64,000 nt of DNA from Trichoplax sp. H2. Lineage: Eukaryota; Placozoa; Uniplacotomia; Trichoplacea. The position numbers and the translations under genes are program-made. Every line of letters begins with the position of its first letter. Within the stretch, counting starts at the first letter, position 1. The notes under the pieces were generated by a model. The model worked only from the letters and a program-made list of their open reading frames with translations, had not been told where the DNA came from and made no database searches. This document shows positions 47,262-58,509 of this stretch, in pieces. Where the stretch lies: contig NOWV01000272.1 of the NCBI GenBank assembly GCA_003344405.1, positions 1 to 64,000 of the forward strand, read 5' to 3'.

Positions 47262-49585
47262 TTCTGTCGAAAAGCTTCCGTCTTAGAACTGGTGAGAGAA
47301 ATATCGATAGAGAGGTATTTATACTTTAGGATTTTAGAAGGATCGAATGGAAAAGATGACGGTGGGTATCACACTTTAGGTGATAATTTATTACAATCCA
47401 ATCTAAAAATCGCCATTTATAACTACAGCTATAGCTATTACTGACAAATTAATTTAGAGCTATGTTTTAACACCTTTCCATTGGCTCTGTAGATTACAAG
47501 ATGTCAATTTCTCTCTCACACTCTTGCAATTCCATCTCCACAGCGCGAGGTGTTGGTCGTTATATTCCTTATATTGCTACTGAATAAGTTCTAGCAATAA
47601 TAATTTTATCGGGAAGATATGGCTGTGTTAAGAAGAGCTAATACATCAATCGTATAGAGACCCAATACCATGGAGCACATGTTTCATTGTAGCATATATC
47701 TGGCGAATTACTGATAATTCATTTTCGTAATTCCTGAATCGATCGCGTCATAAAGTCTTAAATCTAGCTTGTAAAGTAGCATTTAAAATCATTTATACAG
47801 TCTATTTATCAGTATATATCCGAATAAATACAACACTGTTGGCAGTTATCAAGCATTTTTTTAAGTATATGATACAGCATAAACCGCTGCAGAATAGTCG
47901 TTTGCTGACAATTATCATGTGAAAGGATTACTTTCCGCATAGGGCACTTAGAACCATTTCAGGATTGACCAAGGCTTTGGTTATTATTGATAACTTTTAC
48001 TGTCTAAATAAAATTTAGCTAAGAGCTTGTAGAGCTTTAATATAACAGAATAAGGATTAAGTTTAAATTAATTTGAGAGCTGATACAAAATGACTTCAGG
48101 ATTAATCAAGGCTATACTACTCATTGCCAGCTGTTATCAAACAACTAAATTCAACATGGAGTTTGTAGAGTCTTAGTGTAGCAGAATAAAGCTTAAGTTT
48201 GGTTGATTTGAGAGCAGATTCAAAGTTGCTTCAGGATTAGTCAAGGCTATCCTAATTATTGCAAACTGTTAATCACATCACTTAAATTCAATAAAGAGTT
48301 TGTTGCGTCTAGAATAGCAGAGGAATGGCTAATATTGATTTAATAAGTGCAAATGCAAAGCTAGATAATGGCTTTTGTTGATGGATTTGTAATAAATTAT
48401 ACCAGGAATTAAAATCGATCAGGTAAGAAAGATTAAATACTGTTATCAATTAGGAGTAAAGCTATGATACTTTGCTTGCTAATATTGATGATATGTAACT
48501 CTGTTGGTCAAAGGAACATTATGATTCATAGTAATATTCATGGTAACCTTCGCATTGGATAAATATGCCGCTTTGACTATTAACAGGGCAAGTAGAGATT
48601 GCTGAACTTTGAGTGCCATTATTGGTCAAGATGGGTCAAGTTTTAAATTGACTAAATCTCCATATTTAGAGTAGTCTTGTTTTCTTGATAGCTAATTATA
48701 TGCATTCTCAGCTATTTAGTCATTGAAAAATGAATTTACTAATGATCTACGGTATGTTAATACAGTACTATTAGATCAATCAATCCTGCATCGATTAATC
48801 CCTATTTCCTCATACACCGTGCGTTTTTATTTCCCAGTTTAAATCCAATTTTGCTTTTTAACCAAACGCAAAAGCATTGATCTTTGGCAGTCATTAGCAC
48901 ATGGATTAGTAAGAGATTTTCATACCAATCACTCGCATCAAAGGAATACCATACGGTCTGCCATAGATGATAATTGTCAGCAGGATAATATCCCCATATG
49001 TGCCTTTTGCTACCTTGACCTCTATGGTTTTGATATGCTAAAACCTGCGCAGCTGTAGGTTCATGATAGCCCATGTAAGTGTAGTAAGAGTGTTACTGAC
49101 TTAATTTCGTTATAAAATTTTTTTAATTTAGCAATCTTTATACGTTATTAGCTCTTGGATACTATCGTCAAGATCACTGAAATGCTGTGGGAAAGTAGAT
49201 GTTGTATTTGGTTTTTACTTGCTCCTACATATAATTGATCAAGTTATTGAAATTTCGTAGCAATTATCTTCAGTAAACTTGAATGCTTTTCATTTTATCG
49301 TTGCTAATATCGATCTAATTGCTCATATGTTCATCTAATCTTTCCCCCTAGCATAAATTACAGTTATTCAACATTTTTTCCTATTTTCTCACAGTCTAAA
49401 GAGATCTTATATTTTATCAATCAATGATTTAATTATTAATCGATTTTCTGCATATCTTTCTTAGCTAAATAAAGTATTTAGTTAATAATTAGAATAGTAA
49501 GAGACCTGATCTTATAGTCTTATCGCGTACTTTTAGTTAGATATCAATATTAAAAGGTTTATGTTAAATCGAGGATGAAAACGTG
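47262..49585. other. Divergent intergenic gap, D8C/beta-helix gene and FAM78
   Basis: It holds a tandem repeat of about 136 bp (listed separately). An isolated minus-strand open frame at 48802-49074 (with HIWGYYPADNYHLWQTVWYS) has no recognised domain and no clear splice partner, so I do not call it a gene. Confidence 0.5.
47945..48345. repeat. Degenerate tandem repeat, period about 136 bp, three copies
   Basis: The anchor aggatt followed by a caaggct block occurs at 47961, 48098 and 48233. Between anchors each copy keeps recognisable pieces (gagtttgtagag-like, agcagaataa-like, aatttgagagc-like). Copies are diverged by substitutions and small indels, so the array is old. It lies upstream of both flanking divergent genes. 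Confidence 0.75.
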
Positions 49586-50410
49586 ATGACAACACTGTCT
49601 AACGTTAACATTGTCGACTGCAATCTTAGTGTTCCAAGCGTTGAGATTGGCATCGATAAACCCAAAATTAAGTGGACAGAAAATGTTGCCGGATTACATA
49701 TTTATATTCCATCTATTTATGCAAAATGTCAGGTTGAGGTTCCATCTTTAGCAGAAGAAGATGAATGGACAATTGGTTGGGTGCAAGCGATGACAGCATT
49801 TCTAGCTGATAATACTTACGGCCAATCTGGTGTTTCTAGTCGTGAAGTGCCAATGCTTCGCAGTGGTCAAGTGAATGCCATCAATATTTGCAGTAATAAA
49901 GGCGAGCAACCTTGGTTTACTAAAAATGGCAATAAAAAACTAGTTTGTGGTCCAACATCGAGTAGTACGCTCCTTGAAATTAAATTCTCTGATCAGTTCA
50001 TCATCGACGTCCCTTGGGATCTGCCCCATTACTGCAAAGAAGCAGCGATGGATGATAATGCTATTGATGAGGTCCTTTCAGAACCCTATCTTAGCGGCAT
50101 TTATCATAACCAATCATTTATTGTATGGTTAGCTGCTCGCAATCAACAATCGAGCCAGTTATTCCCTCTAGTTACGGTTAAATGGAATTTAATATTTCAT
50201 TTTGAAGTCTGTCCATTCCAAAGATTAGGTAAAAGGGCTAAGCAAATGCCACCACTCTTCTTGCAGTCGCCTCAAGTTGCGCAAAATGAAGCTATACCGC
50301 AATCGGTGATTACTGGCAGTCTATATAACGAAGCGGTATCAACGGTTTGGAGATCTCAAACCTGCAACACAGTTATATCTAAACCAAATAGCAAATGCCA
50401 AATCATGTAA
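49586..50410 (+). CDS. FAM78: FAM78 family protein with C-terminal CaaX box, intronless
   Basis: Homologue of FAM78A/B, a conserved metazoan family of unknown biochemical function. One exon of 274 codons from the ATG at 49586; a GTG just before it is not needed. Family blocks in order: EWTIGWVQAM near residue 60, NTYGQSGVSSREVPMLRSGQ, QPWF near 110, VCGPTSS, HNQSFIVWLAARNQ near 175, and LVTVKWNLIFHFEV followed by RLGKRAKQMPP, each matching the vertebrate pattern (WxxGWIQ, NTYxxxGxSSWExPxLRxGxV, DQSFxxWL, IKWRMxxxxEVDPxxLLGxRA). The protein ends SKCQIM, a C-a-a-M type prenylation box preceded by a lysine, suggesting membrane tethering. Length matches vertebrate FAM78. It converges with La. Confidence 0.9.
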   Translation: MTTLSNVNIVDCNLSVPSVEIGIDKPKIKWTENVAGLHIYIPSIYAKCQVEVPSLAEEDEWTIGWVQAMTAFLADNTYGQSGVSSREVPMLRSGQVNAINICSNKGEQPWFTKNGNKKLVCGPTSSSTLLEIKFSDQFIIDVPWDLPHYCKEAAMDDNAIDEVLSEPYLSGIYHNQSFIVWLAARNQQSSQLFPLVTVKWNLIFHFEVCPFQRLGKRAKQMPPLFLQSPQVAQNEAIPQSVITGSLYNEAVSTVWRSQTCNTVISKPNSKCQIM

Positions 50411-51160
50411 TAATCAACCTAGATTGCTATATCAACAAAGGTGGTCCTCTTAAATACGCGTAGGTGTTGGAATAGGCTGAGAATAATTCTGTCTCAGGTT
50501 AACAATCGCAGCCTTGATTCCTTGCGGTTAAAATTGATTTTGTATACGGTGAGAATTGGCGTAGTTTATAGCGTTTGGGTAAGCCTAGAACATCAGGTAT
50601 CTCTTCTTCGTTTGATGGAATACAAGGCAAGATATTTATGAAGTCTCGACGAAATATGGAAGCAATGATTGCTATATGCGTTTCTAAGTAATACATTCGT
50701 ATATGAGTTTGGCAGCGTTTATTAATCTTTTTCTATGATCGTTTTTGCTTGAAGAGTTTATAAACTTGAAAAGTTTTATTACAACTTTAAATGTTGTATG
50801 ATTATATTAAAGAGTGTAATGTGTACGATTCGATTACGGAAGATTTTTCTGGTCGCAATATAATTTGTAAACTCTTTGAAATTGTTTTAATCATTGATTA
50901 GAATCAAGTTTCTGTTGTCAACTAATTAAGTAACAATTCGATACAGTAAGTCAGTCTTGCAATACTGTAGCAATATGAAACTAAATACCACCTAATCTGC
51001 TACAGCTAAGAGAAAAATGATTAACTTTATTAATATGATTACAATTTATTTTCGACGTCCAAGGAATATTTTAAAATAGTATACATTAATCTAAGGTTTT
51101 TACAACGTACAATAGGACAAATAAAGGGATTAAAATAGCCGTGTTAGTTGGTAAAATGAT
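50411..51160. other. Convergent intergenic gap, FAM78/La
   Basis: About 750 bp, AT-rich, no gene or repeat seen. Presumably the 3' untranslated sequences of both genes. Confidence 0.6.
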
Positions 51161-54100
51161 TTATTCAGTTTTTTCTTGCTTTGCAGCGGGTTCCTTTACA
51201 GATAAATTAATGAAAGAGGTAATTTTTAGCGAGATAGTAATTTCAGATAGATTGCTATATTTCAGCTGGGATATGCAAGTCGTATTTTGTATTACATTTT
51301 AAAAATTTTACATGCAGGGTTTATTACCTCAGTATCATCGTCATTATCATCATTTGTTCGGCCACGCTTACCACGGCCTTTACCGAACCTCTTCTTATTT
51401 CCGTCCTTTCTAGTATTAACCTTTCGCTTACCTGGCAGTGAATTATATTGAGGTTTTGTAAGCAACTAAACTTTTCGTGGACACGTCAGTCTTGAAAATG
51501 ATTACAACTTACGTCTTTTTTCCTTCATTTTTACTCTATCGGCATTGTATTTGATCCAGTATTGCTTTTCCTCATCATCTATGTTAAAAATTGACTGAGT
51601 GAGTAGGATTGTCCAAATGTAACTGCTTGAACTATTGTATATTTAATGTCAAATATATGTAGTTAACTAACCAGCTAAAACTTTTACGGTTGACTCAACG
51701 TCACGAATGACTATTTTCCCATCATTTTTTTCTTTAACTTTTTCAATCGCACGTGTGGCGCCATCACCTTCCGTGAACCTTATGTAGCCCTAAAGTGTTA
51801 CATAAAGCATTTGGTGAATTAAATGCTAACAAACGATTGATATCAGCGCACATAGTTACCTCAGTATCATTTCGGGAAAAATCTACAAAACTAATACTTT
51901 CAAATTCACCAAAGATTTCCTACGCAAAAAATATGCATAGATAATTATAATTTGCAATCAATGAGCGTATAAATCCTTTCAAGTCATTGGCTACATTGTA
52001 CGACATACCTTCAGATCTTCACGAGATGTTTGTTCTCCGACGTCCTTGAAATACATAATACAGCCCTTTTCGTAATCAGGCACTTCTTCCTATTATGCAA
52101 AATGCAGCTTTTAATCATTTCGCGCGTACATCCTGCACAATGATGAGAAGACATTATGAAATTACCTTTTCTTCTTGATTATCGTTCTCTGCGTCTTCAT
52201 CGTCAGAGTTGTTCTGTTGTCTAATAGGGAATATTCCAAGATCGTGTAAATTTGACATAAGTAACAACTAGTATCTCTTTTACTACTAACCCTCCAGCAG
52301 TAAGACGCTTTGCCAGCTTCGTTTCGGCTCTCTCTTTGCGTTTTTTCTCGTAGTAGTTCTTTCTAGTAAATGATTGCATCCAGATATTAACATCAGGGCT
52401 GTAAAATAGGTAAATCGTAAAGCAGTAACTTTTAGAAATCAATCAAACTTACTGATACAATCTTTCTAGCTCTGATTCTTGAAATGTAATGTTTTCACCG
52501 TTGACAAATTTTACAGCATCTTCTTGCTTGCAGAATTCAACAAAGATTGAGCCCTATCCGATGAAAGGGAAATTATTGTCAGTACTCGTAAGATTAGTTC
52601 CCGTAACATTCTGTTATCAAAGTTAACGCGTTGTCACACCTTAAAGTTCCTGTCCTTGTATCTTCGCATTCTAATATAATTTACCTGAGATGAAGTAAAA
52701 AAGGTAAAAATGATATAAATTTTAAGGAAGATTGGATAAATGATTAATTGTATGTAGTGCTACTTGTAAATGTCGTATTACTACTTACTTGTCCAAATGT
52801 CGTTATGAAATTTTCGATTTGTTCTAATGAGGTTTCTGGAGGAAAACCTTTCTGTAAAATTGATTAAAATGCATTATTATGTTGAGTCCAGTTTAAGGTT
52901 ACCATATTTGATTATGGTCATTGCGGTACCCATATTGTACAACATGACTGGAGAACGAATACAATGTAATCTTTACAGAAATGATAATTGTATATGTTAC
53001 TACCTAAGCAGGTTGTAAAAGTCACAAGTTAATTTATTCCACGCATCATAATACTGACCACGTATACAGTACGACTTTTCATATCCACCCGTTTGTCTTC
53101 AGTTACAATTTCAATTGGGTTAGCGGCACTACGTTGAAGACTCTGCCCATCTTCACTTATCTGTTAACAGTGATCGATGTGTTATCAATTACACGCACGG
53201 TAGCTACATAGAAATGTTAAAACTACAACAGATTAATCGTATGTCCAATTTATCCGGTATTGGAAAGGTATAAGTTTGAATAGAAAGTATCACGACAGAA
53301 GTTCCATTTAAATCTGAGGACTGCCGACTGTAGTAAGTATAATATTCACATAAGCAAGTCCTATTGGTATGTCATTCATTCATGGATAATTATATATAAT
53401 AGCTATAATTTGCCTAGAACCACAATTTCTTATACCTCGACGACATTGTTTGTTGATTTCTTCAAAGCTGCCATAATGACATCTGTATCCGTGGATAATG
53501 ACTAAATGTTAAAGTTACAGTGGTATATTGCATTAGTCATAATATCATTCATATGATAGTTTACTCGACGCGGTATATCCTTGTTAATAAGCTTTTGGCA
53601 TATCAAAAGATTTCAATTTACAAATTACCTTTAACCTGTTGAAAGTCATTAATACTGACAATGGTATCCCTATATACGTGCATAGTCATTCTGTTAAGGT
53701 GTATCAATAGCGGAGGATTTTTCCATAATAACATCCAATTAATACATTTGGCTCTATTATTGCTTAGTGATGGTAATCCATAATTATATCATGACTATAT
53801 TGATCACATAAGTGATTATTTGTAAATTGCAATATCAAAAACAGCGTGTACATGAGTACGTAAAAGATACAGCCATTATTTTCAACGATCTTCTCCTGCA
53901 GGAAACGATCCCTTGGTAAGTTATGGTCACCAAAGTAGAACTGCATAGGAAGAGCAATAAGCAATTAGCAGTTGTTTTAGTATTACATATAATAGAAGGT
54001 TTAATGAAATGGATATATTCGATTGTTAACGGGCCTGATGAGTTTTATAATAATACTAAAAGCACATCATCGCAATTCAGCTCACTATATGAGTATACAT

Positions 54101-55172
54101 GTGATGATATTGTACGTTCATTGCTATGAGGGAATATTAAAGTGACTAAAGAGACGAGCTGTATAAAGGATAATTGATTCATTATCAAGTGCTTGTAACG
54201 GATTCAATTAGCGCAGTTATTACACCTATACGAGAATCAAAAAGGCGATGATGGATTATGTAGGCCAGATATTATCCACGTAATTGTATTAGATTCTATC
54301 TGCAGGATTCTGTTTGCAGTCAATCTGTTTTTGGTACTATTTCCATAAGTTGAGGCCCAAAGCTAGTACTGATATTATCCATGTAGCCGTATTAGATTCC
54401 ATCTACAGGATTCTGTTTGTAGTCAATATGTTTTTGGTACGGTAGTATTTCCGTAAGTTGAGGCTCCAAGCTAGTGCTGATATTATCCATGTAGTCGTAT
54501 TAGATTCTATCTACAGGATTCTGTTTGCAGTCAATATGTTTTTGGTACTATTTCCATAAGTTGAGGCTAAAAGCTAGTACTGCTTTGCCTCGACACTGGT
54601 ACGGCGGCACATTGTCCATGCAAAGTGTTCTATGAACTATTGAGATATACTATACCACAGTATTCAACATCAAAAGTAACTTTGTTCGTGCTACTTCAGG
54701 AAATGGATAGGAAAGCTAGTACTGCTTGGCCTCTGCAATCGTGGAGGATACTGCACACTGTGCAGTGTCCATTCAAAGTGTTATCCATTATTCGATACCA
54801 AAGGAGTATAGGAGCTCGCTATCCAACGCATGACGAAGAGGAGGAGATTGGTAGGGCCTATTGCAAGCCTTCTTACAGGCTAAATTTAATGACCACCTGT
54901 ACTACAGAAAGGTTGCAATACAGACAGTCTATCATGGTAATCGTAGACTTGTTAAAGTTCATCAATACTGCAGTCCCAGTTATACTCTTCAAGTATATTG
55001 AGTTTCAACTATCAGTATAGTAGCCAACATAGAAACTATTCGATGATGTAGGTATCGACGCAACAATCCAATGACAAGAAGGAATATTGCATCAGCTTGT
55101 CAGTAACAACGACATTACCTCAATTTGTTTGATAATTTTCAATTCTAACTCGCTTGGCTCAGCTTCTGCCAT
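51161..55172 (-). CDS. SSB: La RNA-binding protein (SSB)
   Basis: La protein binds and protects UUU-OH ends of RNA polymerase III transcripts; mainly nuclear. Sixteen minus-strand exons: 55172-55119, 53940-53871, 53669-53629, 53501-53436, 53160-53062, 52851-52789, 52684-52640, 52553-52453, 52398-52291, 52220-52166, 52089-52009, 51919-51860, 51789-51672, 51588-51513, 51431-51328, 51193-51161. La motif: KIIKQIE joined to FYFGDHNLPRDRFLQEKI, then NGWIPLSVLMTFNRLK and MAALKKS. RRM1: RTVYKGFPPETSLEQIENFI, YIRMRRYKDRNFKGSIFVEF, then KNYYEKKRKERAETKLAKR. RRM2: GCIMYFKDVG, EIFGEFESISFVDFSRND, GYIRFTEGDGATRAIEKV. Basic tail KRKVNTRKDGNKKRFGKG, likely nuclear localisation or RNA chaperone region, then an acidic stretch and EPAAKQEKTE at the end. 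All joins keep phase. Intron 1 (1.2 kb) holds the three-copy repeat at 54.3-54.6 kb. An AATAAA overlaps the stop codon. Confidence 0.96.
54266..54590. repeat. Three-copy tandem repeat, period about 105 bp, in La intron 1
   Basis: Each copy runs from gatattatccaygta through attagattctatctrcagg and gtttttggtac to aagttgaggc and aaagctagtact. Copies start near 54268, 54371 and 54479. The middle copy has a small insertion (ggtagt). A weaker echo (gaaagctagtactgcttggc) follows at about 54710. Confidence 0.85.
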
Positions 55173-58100
55173 GATGATTGATAGTGGTTGATATTGGCTT
55201 GTATGGATTGCAAGTGTGATAGTCTATCGGATTCACTGATGATCGTAACTGAATGCGATTTTGATCAGTAGCAATGGCGTTTTCCCTCTAGTAACAAGGT
55301 TAAAATGAAGATCGGAGTGACAGTTTCGATCGACTCCGACTATCCCCCACATGGTCCATTGACTGACGGATCGAATTTTACTGGCGCACTTGCGTAGTGA
55401 AGGTTCGACCGACCGTATCAGACGGACTGTAGACGGACTTTGGATTGGGAAGGGTCGTGAAATCCGAACTACAGTATGCCATTGTACAATGTGCAGTGTT
55501 TCGGTCAAAAAACTGCTTTGACAGATAGTGTTTGAGTATGTATTTATAGACGGACAGTCAACATTTTGTTCATTCAAGGCAAGAACCAACATGGCAGCTC
55601 ATTCAGGTTAAGTTAATTTTGGATAACAAGGGTGGGCAGGTCTATTTTTGAGTGTATGCTTGCAGACATACGGTATAATGATTGAAATGACCAGTAAGTC
55701 CGCTTCTCACTTTGAAAATGACCATTTCCGGTCGTCTCTTTTACTCCTGCTACGGTCGGTAATCAGCTAAGGAGGTCAAGATTAACAGACCAGACAGACA
55801 GGCCCACATGAAATTCTTGACCATAGACTGTCCTAGTTCGATCAGGAACTTCTAAAACTAATACTATTAGTGTTAGAGAAATCTCTGACACTATACAGAT
55901 TTACTCAGTGTCGACTCAGTGTATAATAGCAGTCTTGAACTAGCCAGAGACTGTAGAAAAAAAGGGAGTGGAAAAAACGATTGGATTATGGATTTGAATA
56001 CTCTTGTTTTCATTGCAAGCTATTGTACTGTAGTGCATCTATGCACTGTTTCTACTTTCTTATCGTTCTCTCTGTCTTCTCATGCTGTCCTTCATGTCTT
56101 ACTGTAGATATCTTTATTTTCTTATTTACTCTGAGTCCTGTAGTAGGGACTACGACACTTCATAAAAGAGAAAGACCGGAAATGGTCATTGACTGTAGTA
56201 AAAATGCGCAGATCGACTGTTGACAAGTCCGTTCAAGTGTATCGTCGATCTGCAATGGTGCACTATACTATCCACGCTAGCCATCCAAATGTGAATGTAT
56301 CGCTTCTTGCTCGCTCGATTTTGTACTGTAGTCTTCTTTGCCATTCGAGTGGTATGTGCTACTCCAGTCAATATACAATTGACTGGAAGTAAAAGGGGAA
56401 TAAGGAAAGCTTTATTCCTAGTTAGCTAGGGGGAAAAGAAAGAAAGAAATGCGAGAGGCTGCTTGAACTCTGGACTTGAGCAGCCATTACCTGCCTCACT
56501 GCCACTGGTCATTTTCTTTACAGTGTACAGTACTGTAGAAATCAACCCAGGAAATGGGACAGGTAGTACAGTATAGCGTACCATACAGATAGACGACAAG
56601 AGTGAAATGACCCACCCGCAAAAATCGTCGACCTCTTCCCGTTCGACTCCTCGATTGGACTACTGTACAGTCCGTACTCTACCGTGTGCATGCACCATTG
56701 CACACCATGGCATGGACATGCGCAAAGCTCTCTCGGCTTCTTGGGATTCAACGGGACCCACTGACGGACGCTTTAGCTCAATATTCCTTTGGATCTCCAT
56801 GATCAATGGGAGATGGTGCATGCGTAGACCATGGCATGGACATGCGCACAGCTTCCTTGGCTTCTTGGGATTCAACGGGATCTCCATGCTCAATGGGAGA
56901 TGGTGCGCATGCACCACGACATGGACATGCGCAAAGCTCCCTTGGCTTCTTGGGATTCAACGGGATCCGCTGACGGACGCTTCAGCCCAATATTCCTTTG
57001 GATCTCTATGATCGATGGGAGATGGTGCGCATGCACCATTGCACACCATGACATGGACATGCGCACAGCTCCCTTGGCTTCTTGGGATTCAACGGGATCC
57101 TGGATCTCCATTATCGATTTTGCTGTGGTGTTGAAATTGGCTGGCCAGCTCCTGTTGCAAGTGCTGGTGGCGATCATGGTTCAGTAGTATGTGTGCTGCA
57201 ATTTATGTCGACAACTATTTAGAAGGTATGTCAACTTGTTGGTATCAATAATGAAGCAGATAGAACCCGTTGGAATGGCAAGAATTGCCATTTTGTATGC
57301 TACCTCTCCAACCCTAGACTGTATTGTCGCATAGATTATCATGTCAAACGGCGGCGGGTCTACGGTCTATTTCCATACCCAAATCTCAGTAATCGCGCAA
57401 ATACTTGGCGTCTATGGATACCTTCCATACTCTCCTTCGTCTACAAGTCCTTGTCGATGCCTATTTTTTTTTCCCCTCAATGCAATATCACCTAATTGTA
57501 GAGATATTCTTAACCCTTGATTGGATCAAGTTGTCCTTTTCTACTCCTTGTACAGGTATCCAAAGGCAAGGTAGTGGACGCTCGAGTCAGTACCGTCGTA
57601 GCCATGAAATGATAGTAGTTTAGGACATCAGTCAACAACAAAGTCCTCTACCTCATGTCAACTTCTTCTATACTATTCTCTTCTTAGGCCAAGGGTATAG
57701 TAACTTGTTCTTTTCTTCCAAGATGGCCCATTCAATCCGATTAGTCCTTCATTTGCTTGTAAAAAAGGAGGGAATTTATGTTACTTTACGGGGGGAGGCT
57801 AGTAAGATGGAAGAGACTGTTGTATGGCGATTTTGTTGATGGTAGTCGTATACCTAGTGTGAATCTTCTTCTCCGACAAGATTCCCATGCAAGCCCAGTA
57901 GAAGCTTGTTATTTTGCTCCAATATGGCCATTCAATCCAATCAATCCTGCATTTTCTTCTCAAAGAGGAGTGGATTCATCATTCTTTACGTGTCGTAAAA
58001 TTGACAATTCCATGATAGTCCTCCACCTAGTGGCAACCTTCTTCGACAATATTCTCATCTTGGTCCAATATTGGAACTTGTTACAATGGGGCTATTCAAA

Positions 58101-58509
58101 GAGTTCATTTCCTTGTAAAAGTAGCAGTAATTCATGTTTCTTTACTCTACACGTAGTAAAGTGCAATTGAATTGTTATGCTATGGCCTTATAGATGGTGC
58201 ATCTTGTCTATTTTACTTCTTTTTCTCTCTCTTCCGCTTTGCTTGTATTAACTGTAAAAAAACAACAACAAAAAGATTGCAATAGACGATCAGTCGCTTA
58301 CACAAGTAAGGAGGGAAAGGTGTTACTGATGTATGCCTGTACTAGCTTGGCCTTCATTTCTACCAATTAAAATGATTATTGGTGATAGAGACTGATGAAA
58401 ATTAACACAAATTTTATTACACTTGAAAATGAGTGTGTTAAATATTCTTTACCAATGCATTTCCTGCTTTGCCAGCTGACTTTGTTGTTTCAATTGTCTT
58501 TTTTTCTAG
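55173..58509. other. Divergent intergenic gap, La/ING, less AT-rich and repeat-bearing
   Basis: No recognisable gene. Many short frames occur because the sequence is less AT-rich than the rest, but none carries a domain. It holds palindromic TACTGTAC words (about 56520 and 56660), the GC-richer tandem array at 56690-57110, and diverged copies of a roughly 200-bp unit around 57630-57740 and 57900-58110 (shared gatggcc/atggccattcaatcc motifs). The first exon of ING must lie here. Confidence 0.45.
56690..57110. repeat. GC-richer tandem array, alternating long and short units
   Basis: A core of acatggacatgcgca plus ggcttcttgggattcaacgg is present four times, the second element starting at about 56735, 56859, 56944 and 57076. 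Spacings alternate 124, 85 and 132 bp. The long units contain an extra ctgacggacgctt block plus caatattcctttggatctc that the short unit lacks. All include a caatgggagatggtgc-like element. This suggests a composite long+short repeat that was duplicated. Confidence 0.85.

Noticed and set aside
48802-49074. 90-codon minus-strand open frame with many Trp/Tyr residues
   Set aside because: No recognised domain, no paired splice sites, not linked to the neighbouring D8C exons in phase.
55233-58170. Numerous frames up to 134 codons on both strands
   Set aside because: Region is less AT-rich and repetitive, so stops are rarer; translations of the tandem array give repeated shadow peptides and none matches a known domain.
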